Shown here one piece after another: positions 9,177 through 17,949 of a DNA stretch of 64,000 bases. A model generated the notes under the pieces. The model was not told where the DNA came from and did not search any database. It saw only the letters and a list, made by a program, of their open reading frames with translations. This stretch comes from Metabacillus sp. B2-18 (GTDB lineage Bacteria > Bacillota > Bacilli > Bacillales > Bacillaceae). Made by a program: the position numbers and the translations under genes. How positions within the stretch are numbered: position 1 is the stretch's first letter; each line of letters starts with the position of its first letter. The DNA is taken from contig NZ_CP088245.1 in the NCBI RefSeq assembly GCF_021117275.1, positions 2,579,501-2,643,500 of the forward strand. The letters are read 5' to 3'.

Positions 9177-9409
9177 TTACTCTCGGCAATATTCAGCTAT
9201 TTGATTTGTACATAAATTGTAAATATCACAATTTTTATAGGTTTTATACCACTGAACTGTTTTTTCAACGGTTTCATTAATACTCCATTTTGGAGACCAG
9301 TTTAATTGATGTTTCGCTTTACTTATATCTAAACTTAAAAGTTTTGCTTCATGAACATCTGCTTGTTGATTTATATCCCACGTTCCTTCTCCCCAAATAT
9401 CCACTAATA
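9177..9409 (-). pseudogene. rfbG: 3' part of CDP-glucose 4,6-dehydratase, cut off by insertion
   Basis: This piece encodes the last 75 residues (DIWGEGTWDINQQADVHEAK..., with the family motif LNWSPKWSINETVEKTVQWY). It is separated from the rest of the gene by the 1,416-bp cassette at 9410-10825. If the cassette and one copy of the TAATA duplication are removed, the frame joins as '...VENLVSLL-VDIWGEGTW...'. That gives an enzyme of about 356 residues, the usual length. The GTG at 9404 has no ribosome binding site and is not a real start. Confidence 0.9.
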
Positions 9410-9446
9410 GGGGTAGCGTCAGGGAAATGCGGATTTACAACGGTAA
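9410..9446 (+). repeat. Left terminal inverted repeat of the cassette
   Basis: It starts GGGGTAGCGTCAGGG and ends with ATGCGGATTTACAACGGTAA. It is the inverted partner of 10789-10825. Confidence 0.92.
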
Positions 9447-9610
9447 GCATTTGATACAAGTCTTATGAGACAGTCAGAAGTCATTTAAAACGCTAATTTC
9501 ATTATGTCTCAATAAACTCTACTCTATTGGAATTGTGAAGTGATACACTTAAACTAACGTACGCAGGTTTGTTGAATAAGGACTTCAAAAAATACCCTTA
9601 ATTAAGCTAA

Positions 9611-9643
9611 AAAGTCCTTCTCTTTATTAAGAAGGACTTTTTT
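9611..9643 (-). terminator. Intrinsic terminator of the smr gene
   Basis: The stem AAAGTCCTTCT / AGAAGGACTTT with an 8-base loop is followed by a T-run on both strands. It lies 6 bases after the end of the efflux gene. Confidence 0.88.
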
Positions 9644-9648
9644 ATGTG

Positions 9649-10026
9649 TTATTCCATTGTCTCATTCATTGTAATAGTTTCGCTTGCTTCATGACCAGAT
9701 TCTCCATGTCCTGGTCCAAACAAATTCAATATTACAACTCCTACAAGAATCAGTGTTATTCCTGCAATGCTAGCCATGTTAAGTTTTTCCTTCCAAACTA
9801 AAACTGAAATTACTGTAGTCAAAACAAGTCCTAAACCTGCCCATAATGCATATGCAGTGTTTAAGGGGATTGTTTTTAGCGACAAGGATAAAAAGAAAAA
9901 ACAACCAACGAAAGCTATTATTACCCCTATTGTAGGATAGAGTTTTGAAAAGCCTTCAGATGCTTTTAATAGGGAAGAGCCAATAATCTCCCCCACTATT
10001 GCAAGTGCTAAATATAGATATGACAT
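9649..10026 (-). CDS. SMR-family multidrug efflux protein
   Basis: This small multidrug-resistance (EmrE/QacC-type) proton antiporter exports cationic, lipophilic compounds such as quaternary ammonium ions. The 125-residue product has four membrane helices. The essential membrane Glu is at position 13 (AIVGEIIGSSLLK), and the conserved helix-3 motif AYALWAGLG is present. The C-terminal 20 residues are polar (GHGESGHEASE), longer than in the shortest members. Its start overlaps the stop of the TetR gene (TAATG), so the two are translated as one operon. It is the cargo of the inverted-repeat cassette. Confidence 0.93.
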   Translation of the reverse strand: MSYLYLALAIVGEIIGSSLLKASEGFSKLYPTIGVIIAFVGCFFFLSLSLKTIPLNTAYALWAGLGLVLTTVISVLVWKEKLNMASIAGITLILVGVVILNLFGPGHGESGHEASETITMNETME

Positions 10027-10577
10027 TATTCGTCCTCCTGAATCATGTTTATTAGTTCATCAAAAACTTGTGTTTTTAGTTCTTCATTTAATGGTGCCAT
10101 TCCAAATATTTCTGAAAACCAAAGACCATCTATGGATAATCTTGTAATTGTTATTTTGACAGGATCAATTCCATCAGTTATTAACTTTGTATGCAAAATA
10201 TCGTATCTCTGCCGGAATTCATCTAATAAATCTGGATTAATAAACATAGCAGCCATTAGTGCGGAATTTAGATTATTGTTTTCTAAATCGGAAAATGTAG
10301 ATTTAAGATAAGCCCTATTCCATTTTCCTATTGCGTTATCATCGTCGTTATTAACTAACGTATTAATGCATTCGAAATAATTATTTGTCCAATCTTCCAC
10401 CATTCCTTTAATTAATGCTTCCTTGCTAGGAAAATGGTATAATAATCCACCTTTACTCACGCCAGCTCTTTGGGCGACTGCCTCTAATGTGAGTTTGACA
10501 ACTCCTTCTTCTTTTACAATTTCAGATGCAGCAATCAATATATTTTTTTTCTTATTAGCATGCTTTGAAATAGACAT
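10026..10577 (-). CDS. TetR/AcrR-family regulator of the efflux gene
   Basis: The N-terminal helix-turn-helix is typical of TetR regulators: 'ILIAASEIVKEEGVVKLTLEAVAQRAGVSKGGLLYHFPSKEALI'. The C-terminal ligand-binding part is of the type found with SMR pumps. The start is placed at ATG 10577 (MSISKHAN) because GGAGG lies 5 bases before it; the ATG 12 bases upstream has no ribosome binding site. The product is 183 residues. A matching operator is in its own promoter (10605-10634), so it likely represses both itself and the pump until a drug binds. Confidence 0.93.
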   Translation of the reverse strand: MSISKHANKKKNILIAASEIVKEEGVVKLTLEAVAQRAGVSKGGLLYHFPSKEALIKGMVEDWTNNYFECINTLVNNDDDNAIGKWNRAYLKSTFSDLENNNLNSALMAAMFINPDLLDEFRQRYDILHTKLITDGIDPVKITITRLSIDGLWFSEIFGMAPLNEELKTQVFDELINMIQEDE

Positions 10578-10604
10578 AATAACCTCCATAACTTAGATAC
10601 ATAT

Positions 10605-10634
10605 AATATACCGTCTGGACGGTTTTTTTGTCAA
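10605..10634 (-). promoter_or_regulatory. tetR-smr promoter with TetR operator
   Basis: On the minus strand a perfect -35 TTGACA (10629-10634) and -10 TATATT (10605-10610) are 18 bases apart. The inverted repeat ACCGTC-CA-GACGGT (10610-10623) lies exactly between them, the classical position for a repressor. Confidence 0.82.
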
Positions 10635-10788
10635 TCGAATTAAAGCTCTTATTTAATATCACTCTTTCACATAAAAATAATCCAATAAATTAATCTAAAG
10701 ATTGTGAAGAAATGTACTTAAAGTAAAGGGAGCTTTAGTTCAACAGTCGATTTCTTAAAATCGGCTTTATTTATGGGTGAAAATTACA

Positions 10789-10825
10789 TTACCGTTGTAA
10801 ATCCGCATTTTCAGGACTCTACCCC
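10789..10825 (-). repeat. Right terminal inverted repeat of the cassette
   Basis: Read on the minus strand it starts GGGGTAGAGTCCTGA and ends with ATGCGGATTTACAACGGTAA. It is followed outside by the TAATA target duplication. Confidence 0.92.
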
Positions 10826-11668
10826 TAATAAGCTTACAAGATTTTCTACCGAAACATTTCCTTCTTCTCCTGGACCAAAGTTCCAAGCTCCAGAAAAAGC
10901 CGGGCCATGTGTAAGAATTTGTGATGTTAATAAAAGATATCCGCTCAATGGTTCTAACACATGCTGCCAAGGACGAATTGATTTTGGTGATCGAATGGAA
11001 ATCGGTTTCCCTTTTTCTATTGCACGTACACTGTCTGGTATAATTCGATCTTCTGCCCAATCTCCTCCTCCAATTACATTGCCTGCCCTAACTGTTGAAA
11101 TGACCTTTCCATGCTCACTAAATTGATTCTCATTAAAATAAGAGTTTCGATAGGAAGCTACTAATAGTTCACAACAAGCTTTACTGGAACTATACGGATC
11201 GTACCCACCTGCTGGATCAATTTCTCGATAGCCCCAAACCCATTCTTTATTTTCATAACATTTGTCTGTTGTAATAAAGATACCTATTTTTGTTTCTTCC
11301 GTTTTTCTTATTGCCTCTAAGATATTCATAGTCCCCATTACATTTACGTCGTACGTTTCTTTAGGGTGACTATAAGAATATTTCACTAAAGGCTGCGCCG
11401 CTAAATGGAAAACAATTTCTGGTCGATATTGCTGAAAGACATTATCTATTGCATTTTGATCTCTTATGTCACCTCTTATATCAATTATCTTATTTTCTAT
11501 ACCCGATAGAACAAATAAGTCATTATTTGTTATTGGATCTAAAGAATAACCAATTACTTTAGCACCTAACATGTTTAACCATATCGTTAGCCATGTGCCC
11601 TTAAAGCCTGTGTGACCTGTCACAAGAACTGTCCTATCCTTAAATGAGTCCGCAAAATTAATTGTCAT
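10826..11668 (-). pseudogene. rfbG: 5' part of CDP-glucose 4,6-dehydratase, interrupted
   Basis: The enzyme converts CDP-glucose to CDP-4-keto-6-deoxyglucose. This part holds the first 281 residues: the NAD-binding motif 'VLVTGHTGFKGTWL', the catalytic 'Y..SSKACCELL' region (YDPYSSSKACCE), and 'RAGNVIGGGDWAEDRIIPD'. The frame then runs into the inverted-repeat cassette and stops at 10811 after four foreign codons. The start ATG 11668 follows AGGAGGGGG and overlaps the end of the upstream SDR gene by 11 bases. The remaining 75 codons are at 9177-9409. The enzyme is probably inactive. Confidence 0.92.
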
Positions 11669-12634
11669 TGATCAATCCCCCTCCTTTTCCATTTTCATTT
11701 TGTTTATACCAATTTATTGTGCGGATAATTCCTTCTTCTAACGAAATGTTAGGTTGCCAATTAAGGAGATCTTTAACTTTAGAGATATTAGGTTGTGGTG
11801 TCATTCGTTCATTTTCTCTATATTTCAATGCCCCATACTGTGGTTGTAAGTCTGTATTCATATGAGAAAAAATGGCATCAACGAAATATTTAATTGGATA
11901 TACTTCACCACTTCCAATATTAAAAATCTCATTCTTAATTTTGGATTTACTACAGCCAGCAAAAATGCATCAATTACATTTTGAATATAACAATAATCCC
12001 TTAGTTGTTCACATGGTGTTAACAAGACTTCATTGTTCTGTAAGATTTGTTGGATGACATAACTAAATAACTTATGTGATTCCTCTGATTCTCCAAACAA
12101 ATTAAATGGCCTAAATGTAATAAGATTTATTCCTAACTGAGACGCTAACTGATGGGCAATTAAAGTGGCTGATGCTTTTGTACTACCATATAAATCTAAT
12201 GGTTTTAACATCATTTCCTCATGAATAGCTTCATTAGATTCACCATACTCTGAGCTAGAACCAATATTTATAACTTTTTCAAGATTTTTACTGTATTGTG
12301 CTGAAAAAATGAGATTGGCAGTTCCTTGTATATTTACTTGAATAGCTTCTAGATAATTGTCTTTCCTACTGTTAACCCCATATGCAGCGAAATGAAAAAT
12401 AACATGTGGTTGAAATTGTTTCATTGTATTCTCTATATCAGAATAATTAGATATATCACCTGTAAATTGATGAATTTGAGATAAACCATTTTTTAGTCGC
12501 CATGGATTGGAGTTTTTTCTCGTGAAAACGGCAACCTCACAATCTTTATAAAGTCTAGTTATAAGGTGAGAACCAATAAAACCGTATCCTCCTGTTACAA
12601 GAATTTTTTTATTGGTAAGTGTGTTTTGATTCAT
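11658..12634 (-). pseudogene. NAD-dependent epimerase/dehydratase (SDR), frameshifted near the 3' end
   Basis: This extended short-chain dehydrogenase probably acts on a CDP-linked keto-deoxysugar made by RfbF and RfbG. It has the Rossmann motif 'ILVTGGYGFIGSHL' and the catalytic 'YGSTKASAT' with an upstream Ser (GSSSEYGES). After 'LLAVVNPK' the frame breaks at a short T-run (11939-11942 on the plus strand). The next frame continues as family sequence (NEIFNIGSGEVYPIKYFVDA, then NISKVKDLLNWQPNISLEEG). One missing base would explain it; the restored protein has about 325 residues. An error in the assembly cannot be excluded. Confidence 0.82.
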
Positions 12635-12636
12635 AA

Positions 12637-14790
12637 CTAGACCTCATGATAATGACTAACATGTAATGGGTTCTTTGCAGAATAGTTTGAAGAAACTGGA
12701 GTGCAGAAAGGTGAGATATCATAAATTCCTATTATATCTCTAAAATTTCTCGTAATATTTATTAAATGGTGAATATAAGGTATATAGATATAATTTAAGA
12801 CTTCTTCAGAAAAGGATAACTTCTCAAGCTTCCAAAGATCATAATGTTCCTCATTTATCATGATCATACTGCCAAAATGATAGGAAACTAATAGATTTCC
12901 GTCTATTGTTAATGTACTATTCTCTTTAGAAACAGTATGTTCATTTTTCATGACTAAGTTCCATGGAGCAACATTAATGCCCATATGATCAATGATTTTA
13001 ATATTGGAAAAAAGCTTAGGTATTGACTCTAAATATTTCTGATCCCCCCAACTATCATACTGGGGATTATATTCATTCGAACAATGATCCATACACTTCT
13101 CTTTCCACCAATCGAGAATTGTAAGAGACATATCATCGCGTTTAAATCCAATCAATCCGGCTTGATACTGTCCATGAATATTCTCTAATTCCGTTGTACC
13201 ATTTTGTTTACTTAAGAAAATGGAGTAACTTCCCCATTCATTCATTAATTCTAAAGGGTTATTAAAAAAGTAGTTATCACTATCACAATAGATAATGTGA
13301 TCTATTTCTTTCACTTTATTTAAGACATACTGACATAACGGGGCCTTTAAAGTCCAACAATATTCATTTATCGCACGTTCTTTTTTCACTTTCAGTAGTC
13401 TTTCATCTTCTATCTCTTCTAGTCGAATGAGAGATACATGCTGTAGGTTCATTTCAGTTAATATTTGGTGTGTTGTTTTGTCTATTGTTAATATCCACAT
13501 GTGAAAATTTCGCATCTTTTGATGAATTGAACCATATAATGCCAACCCTTTTATTAAATATTCCTCACTCATAATCACTGTGAAATTCATAAAGTTATCC
13601 CACTGATCTATTTCGCGACTTAATTTAGAATATTTATAGTAAGTCTTTGCATTAGATGGGTTTTCTTTCTGTAATCCCTGTTCTAAAATATGCTTATCGA
13701 TTTGTGAAATTTTATTGATACTTTTACGAATCGCTTCTAGATAAGGAACATACACGTTATTAATAATCTTACGGTCTATTTTTAAAGTATTTAATGACCA
13801 TAAATCAAATTCTGAAAAATTGTAAATGGAAAGACAGGCAAAATGAAAAACAATTAATGGGTCGTTCTCAATATAAAGTCTGTTTTCATTTGTAGTTAAT
13901 TTATAATTATTATTGTAGATTGTATTCCAAGGAGCTGCATCAATCCCTAAATGTGATGATATTTTAACTCTAGGAAAAAATCTTGTTAGATCATCTAAAT
14001 ACTTTTGATCACCGAATCTATTATTAGAAGATTCTTTATAGCACCACTCTATACATTTTTCCTTCCACCACTTAAGTGCCTCACGACCGTAGTGATCATT
14101 TTTAAACCCTACTAGACCTGCTTGAAATTTACCGTACTTTTCCTCAACCCAATCTAAATCTCTTTGTGGACATAAATAGATTGATTTTTCTTCCCACTCA
14201 TTGAAAATAGGTTTAGGATTTGAGAAAAAATATAAATCTCCATCTACATATACGATTGAAGCTAAATTGTAGTTTTCTAGTAAATATTCCATTAGCGGTG
14301 CCTTTAAAGTCCAACAATATTCATTCGTTTGTCTTGTTTTTTTAACTTTTCTTAGTCTGTTGTCTTCCAAATCTTCAACTTTAACTAAAATCATATTTTC
14401 TAAAGTTAGTTTTGAAAAAATTGAATAGGTCAGCTCATCGATACAACAAACAAATAAATGAAATTCATCCGTATATTTCTTGATTGATTCGTATAAGGCA
14501 AGCACTTTAAAAATATATTCTTTTCCAGATATAACACAGAAGTTATATGGTTTATTTACTATAGTTGGTTCTTCTACAATCTCTTGTGTTTTAGATAGTT
14601 GATCATACCTGTTTTCATTTACTGGTTCTAAAGAATCCTTTACATGGTGACTAGTTAGAATCATAGGTTCTTCTAGTTCATCATAATTATTGATACTGTT
14701 ACTTGAAACAACGTCGATTACCTTTTCTTCACTTTCGTTGTTCCACCATAACTTAAAATTATTTACTAATTTTCCAATATAATCACTCAT
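12637..14790 (-). CDS. Tandem two-domain glycosyltransferase
   Basis: The 717-residue protein consists of an 80-residue charged N-terminal region and two homologous GT-A-type domains (about 82-360 and 400-690). Each domain has the same ordered motifs: 'F.V/TVISG/MSE-EY', 'NEYCWTLKAPL', a metal-binding DxD (YVDGDLYFFSNP, 183-185; YCDSDNYFFNNP, 503-505), 'QAGLVGF/QAGLIGF', 'GDQKYL' and 'GI[DN][AV]APWN'. Both DxD motifs are intact. Such doubling suggests two successive sugar additions or one regulatory copy. It lies between rfbF and the SDR gene and starts at ATG 14790 with AGGAGGG. Donor sugar is unknown; CDP-sugar use is inferred only from context. Confidence 0.85.
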   Translation of the reverse strand: MSDYIGKLVNNFKLWWNNESEEKVIDVVSSNSINNYDELEEPMILTSHHVKDSLEPVNENRYDQLSKTQEIVEEPTIVNKPYNFCVISGKEYIFKVLALYESIKKYTDEFHLFVCCIDELTYSIFSKLTLENMILVKVEDLEDNRLRKVKKTRQTNEYCWTLKAPLMEYLLENYNLASIVYVDGDLYFFSNPKPIFNEWEEKSIYLCPQRDLDWVEEKYGKFQAGLVGFKNDHYGREALKWWKEKCIEWCYKESSNNRFGDQKYLDDLTRFFPRVKISSHLGIDAAPWNTIYNNNYKLTTNENRLYIENDPLIVFHFACLSIYNFSEFDLWSLNTLKIDRKIINNVYVPYLEAIRKSINKISQIDKHILEQGLQKENPSNAKTYYKYSKLSREIDQWDNFMNFTVIMSEEYLIKGLALYGSIHQKMRNFHMWILTIDKTTHQILTEMNLQHVSLIRLEEIEDERLLKVKKERAINEYCWTLKAPLCQYVLNKVKEIDHIIYCDSDNYFFNNPLELMNEWGSYSIFLSKQNGTTELENIHGQYQAGLIGFKRDDMSLTILDWWKEKCMDHCSNEYNPQYDSWGDQKYLESIPKLFSNIKIIDHMGINVAPWNLVMKNEHTVSKENSTLTIDGNLLVSYHFGSMIMINEEHYDLWKLEKLSFSEEVLNYIYIPYIHHLINITRNFRDIIGIYDISPFCTPVSSNYSAKNPLHVSHYHEV

Positions 14791-14811
14791 TTTGAATATT
14801 TTCCCTCCTTT

Positions 14812-15552
14812 CTATGATTTCCATATTTTATTTGCTTCAACTAGATCTTTCGGTGTATCAATCGACATCCATAATCCATCATGCTCGTAGATTGCTAGTT
14901 CTTCATCTTTGATCAAATTCTTTAATGGATTCTCTTCAAGAACACATTGTGGATCATCACTTAAATAACGAAAAAAGTCTCGATTACATACGAAGAATCC
15001 TCCATTAATGATTGAGTTCATCTCAGGTTTTTCTACAAATTTTGTTGCAATCCCGTTTTCTAATTCTAGAATACCGTATTGACTTTGTTTTCTTATTCCT
15101 GTAAGAGTAACTGTTTTCCCTTTTTCCTTATGAAACTGAATCAATTTATCAATATTAATATCTGATAGTCCATCCCCATAAGTGAGTAAAAAGATATCAT
15201 CATCTACATATTTCTCAATATTTTTTATTCTAGCGCCAGTCATAGTTTCTAAACCGGTATCTGCAAATGTGATGGACCAATCTTCTATGTTATTTAGTGG
15301 AATAGGGTTGTTCTCGTTCAATACTAGCTCTAAATCACTTTCCTTCCACTTGTATTCAATGAAGTATTCTTTAATTTTTTCTCCTTGATATCCAAGTGGC
15401 AAAATAAATTCATTATATCCATATTGACTATATAATTTCATAATATGCCAAATAATAGGTTTACCATTTACCCGTGCTAGTGCCTTTGGTATATTTTCTT
15501 CCAATCCTCTCATTCTAAGTCCCTTTCCACCGCACAAAATAACAACTTTCAC
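14812..15552 (-). CDS. rfbF: Glucose-1-phosphate cytidylyltransferase
   Basis: RfbF makes CDP-glucose from CTP and glucose-1-phosphate, the entry to CDP-deoxysugars. The nucleotidyltransferase signature 'ILCGGKGLRMR...IPKALARVNGKPIIWHIM' is present, followed by 'LTYGDGLSDINI' and 'NGGFFVCNRDFF'. The start is best placed at GTG 15552 (VKVVILCGG): AAGGA lies 8 bases before it, whereas the ATG six bases upstream is too close to this signal. Length is then about 246 residues, close to the family. It is the first gene of the rfbF-GT-SDR-rfbG run. A CATACAATA box upstream resembles sporulation sigma -10 elements, but no -35 partner was found. Confidence 0.92.
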   Translation of the reverse strand: MKVVILCGGKGLRMRGLEENIPKALARVNGKPIIWHIMKLYSQYGYNEFILPLGYQGEKIKEYFIEYKWKESDLELVLNENNPIPLNNIEDWSITFADTGLETMTGARIKNIEKYVDDDIFLLTYGDGLSDINIDKLIQFHKEKGKTVTLTGIRKQSQYGILELENGIATKFVEKPEMNSIINGGFFVCNRDFFRYLSDDPQCVLEENPLKNLIKDEELAIYEHDGLWMSIDTPKDLVEANKIWKS

Positions 15553-15759
15553 TGTCATCTTCCTTTCTATCAATTTATTGGATATGTTATTCCATTTTTT
15601 GCTTATTGTATGAGGTATATATACTGCAAGGGAGAAAAACCATACTAAAAAACTAGTATTTATAGGTGATTGATATATAATGTTATTTACAAATAGGAAA
15701 TATTACCCTTTTTTATTATTGATACCATACTTAATTTCTAAGACTTATAGAATACACCA

Positions 15760-16692
15760 TTACTTTTGTGTCATTCGGATATCCCAACCTAATGCAGTGA
15801 GAAGCATCTGCTTTAGAAATAAAAAGAAAATTTTTAACTTTTTCACTTTATAGCGTTTCGTGCTCATACCTTTAACAAGACTGAGGCCTTCTTTAAGACG
15901 GTTCGTTTTTATAAGTCGATCAGCATAGTCCAGTTCTAATTTAGCCAAATATTCCCTCAATTCATTTGAGGCCTCTACCTCTTTACTTCTTAAACTATTT
16001 TTTATCGTTTCAATTATTGGATAGGGTTGTGATGTATGGAGGATTGTACACATACTATTTGGAAGTCCACGATAGTAAGTAACTTGATTTGTATGACTAT
16101 ATGCAATTTGATCATGAACACTAATTCTAAACCACATATCTTGGTCTTCCCCATGGTGATGATTAATCGCAAAAAGGCCTACTTTTTCAAACGTCTTCTT
16201 TGGAATAACGACTGCTGAAGAGATAATGGGAAGATCCCTAAGAACACTCTTACAATATTGATCGATTAGACCCTCCCATGGTATTGGAGGAATAGATTCA
16301 ATTTTTGGTGTAATTTTTCGACCGTTTTGTAAAATGATTTGATATGCCGTAGCATATGCTCCTGCTTCTGGATATTTCTCGATTAAATGAAAGACAGTCT
16401 CAAGAAATGTAGGTTTCCATTCATCATCCGCATCTAAAAATGCGATTAGACTAGTTTTTGCTTCCTCTATCCCTCTGTTTCTAGCCGCAGAAGCTCCTGC
16501 ATTGTTTTGTTGAATTACTCGAATACGCGGATCTCTAATTTCCGCCACAATATTATAGCTGTTATCTGTTGATCCATCATCAATAATCACAATTTCAAAT
16601 GTTTGAACAGTCTGGCTCAAAACAGATTGTACTGCTCTTTTTATATAGTTTTCCTTGTTGTAAAGTGGTATGACTACTGTGACACCGAGCAT
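15760..16692 (-). CDS. GT2-family glycosyltransferase
   Basis: An inverting GT-A glycosyltransferase of family 2. It has the N-terminal 'VVIPLYNKENYIKRAVQSVLSQT', then 'EIVIIDDGSTDNS', 'NAGASAARNRGI' and the metal-binding 'FLDADDEW'. The start is placed at ATG 16692 because GGGAGGG lies 6 bases before it; it overlaps the pyruvyl transferase gene by 19 bases, which points to coupled translation. The product is about 310 residues with no membrane segment. It belongs to the glycan cluster; acceptor and donor are unknown. Confidence 0.92.
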   Translation of the reverse strand: MLGVTVVIPLYNKENYIKRAVQSVLSQTVQTFEIVIIDDGSTDNSYNIVAEIRDPRIRVIQQNNAGASAARNRGIEEAKTSLIAFLDADDEWKPTFLETVFHLIEKYPEAGAYATAYQIILQNGRKITPKIESIPPIPWEGLIDQYCKSVLRDLPIISSAVVIPKKTFEKVGLFAINHHHGEDQDMWFRISVHDQIAYSHTNQVTYYRGLPNSMCTILHTSQPYPIIETIKNSLRSKEVEASNELREYLAKLELDYADRLIKTNRLKEGLSLVKGMSTKRYKVKKLKIFFLFLKQMLLTALGWDIRMTQK

Positions 16693-17789
16693 AGTGCTCC
16701 CTCCCAATTTTTCATTGCAAGTTTTTGGGCATTTGGAAGGGGTAAAATTGGTGGAATGTACTTATCGTGCAAAATATTCATAATAGATGAATACAACTGC
16801 TCCTCTTCAAACTGAGTTGAATCAATTGTAAAACCGGTGTTTGCCTGAATTTCCTTTGCCCAACCCATGCATTTTGGATGGTAGGATAAGATCACTGTAG
16901 GAGTTTCCGTCATATAACCAAAAATACAACTATGAAGTCTCATCCCCACAATCCCTCTACATCTTGAAATTAGGTTTAATACTACAGCTGGATTATGCTG
17001 ATAGGGAATTCGTGTGACTGGAATTTCTGTGTTAAGCTTTTTTATGATTTCGCTGTGAATATCAAAATCTCCTAATACTCGGTGACCGTTAAAGTCAATA
17101 AAAATTAGTTCTTCAACATCTTCTAATGTTAGACGATTTAACACATTTAAGATTTTTTCGAATCTTCTTTTCTCGACATCAGTATTTAAGCCAATATATC
17201 TTTCATAATGACATAATGAAATAGCTAGTCCTCTTCTTTTTGATGAACTATTATTTAGGTTGTTACCTTGTTGTGAAAATGGAAAAAGTGGAGCTAGATC
17301 AAACGTTTTCTCAATGTTTAGATCTGGTGCTAAACTTTTTACAATATTGAAGCTATCTTCATCACGTACGCCAATATAGGAAAGCTTATTTATAAATTTC
17401 TTACATGCTTGTTCTGCTCCACTATCTCTAAATGGACCAAAGGAAACACCTAATGCAATCGCAGCTTCTCCTCTACTTAAATCAATTAAGTCTGCGTCTC
17501 GCGTCAATTTATCCGTTGAATGAAAGACAGATCCTCCCCCAAAAACAATCATATTAGATGTTAATGCATGGTAATATAATCTCACTAAATTTTCACTCTT
17601 ACTTTTTTCTCTCTCCACATACAAGGGTAATACAGGTAGTTCTTTTTCAAAGCTAGGGATACGAACTGAAGTTGCCAGTATTTTATTAGATTGAAGAAAT
17701 TGGTTGCATCCCCAAGATGCTGATGCTAATAGCACATCATCACCAGTGTTGTACTCACCGTAATAACCAGATAATAGAATTTTCCTCAT
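16674..17789 (-). CDS. Polysaccharide pyruvyl transferase family protein
   Basis: Members of the CsaB/WcaK family add ketal-linked pyruvate from phosphoenolpyruvate to sugars of surface polymers. The 371-residue product shows the N-terminal 'ILLSGYYGEYNTGDDVLL', the central 'VFGGGSVFH' and the C-terminal 'GMRLHSCIFGYMTETPTVILSYHPKC'. A ribosome binding site GGGAGAG precedes ATG 17789. The GT2 gene downstream overlaps it. The gene is divergent from the CgeB-like gene at 17950. Enzymatic role is inferred from the family. Confidence 0.9.
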   Translation of the reverse strand: MRKILLSGYYGEYNTGDDVLLASASWGCNQFLQSNKILATSVRIPSFEKELPVLPLYVEREKSKSENLVRLYYHALTSNMIVFGGGSVFHSTDKLTRDADLIDLSRGEAAIALGVSFGPFRDSGAEQACKKFINKLSYIGVRDEDSFNIVKSLAPDLNIEKTFDLAPLFPFSQQGNNLNNSSSKRRGLAISLCHYERYIGLNTDVEKRRFEKILNVLNRLTLEDVEELIFIDFNGHRVLGDFDIHSEIIKKLNTEIPVTRIPYQHNPAVVLNLISRCRGIVGMRLHSCIFGYMTETPTVILSYHPKCMGWAKEIQANTGFTIDSTQFEEEQLYSSIMNILHDKYIPPILPLPNAQKLAMKNWEGALCSVSQ

Positions 17790-17949
17790 ATTATCTCTCC
17801 CTATTTTTTAAATTAATGTACGTAAACAAATATACTAGTGTTCTGGACTTAGAAGTAATTAATGAATCTGTCTCGTTCCGATAAATATACAAATTCATAT
17901 GTTATTAATGTATGTTTCTTCTATTTATTAGTAAAAGGAGGGATAAGTT

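Larger units (their letters stand above)
9410..10825. mobile_element. Tn3-type inverted-repeat cassette carrying smr and tetR, no transposase
   Basis: The element is bounded by 37-bp inverted repeats that match at all but four positions; both begin GGGGTAG and share ATGCGGATTTACAACGGTAA. These ends closely resemble those of Tn1546-like Tn3-family transposons. The 5-bp sequence TAATA flanks both ends (9405-9409 and 10826-10830), as expected for Tn3-type target duplication. Inside are only a TetR-family regulator and an SMR efflux gene; no transposase or resolvase frame is present. It therefore looks like a TIME-like element moved in trans by a related transposon. It interrupts rfbG. Confidence 0.9.

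Noticed and set aside
9464..9511. Inverted TGAGACA / TGTCTCA as a resolution (res) site of the cassette
   Set aside because: The repeats are only 7 bp and 34 bases apart; no three-subsite layout of Tn3 res or a TnpI-type core could be read.
9537..10745. Related stretches inside the cassette ('ACTTAAACTAACG...GTTTGTTGAA' and 'ACTTAAAGTAAAGG...TTTAGTTCAA')
   Set aside because: They look like a direct repeat, but similarity is low and similar strings are common between Bacillus genes; not enough to call a recombination site.
10767..11126. Plus- and minus-strand frames overlapping the rfbG 5' part
   Set aside because: They are antisense or other-phase shadows of rfbG and the cassette end, without start signals.
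15574..15640. SigE/SigK promoter (CATACAATA) before rfbF
   Set aside because: The -10-like box is good but no -35 partner lies at a proper distance; too weak to list.
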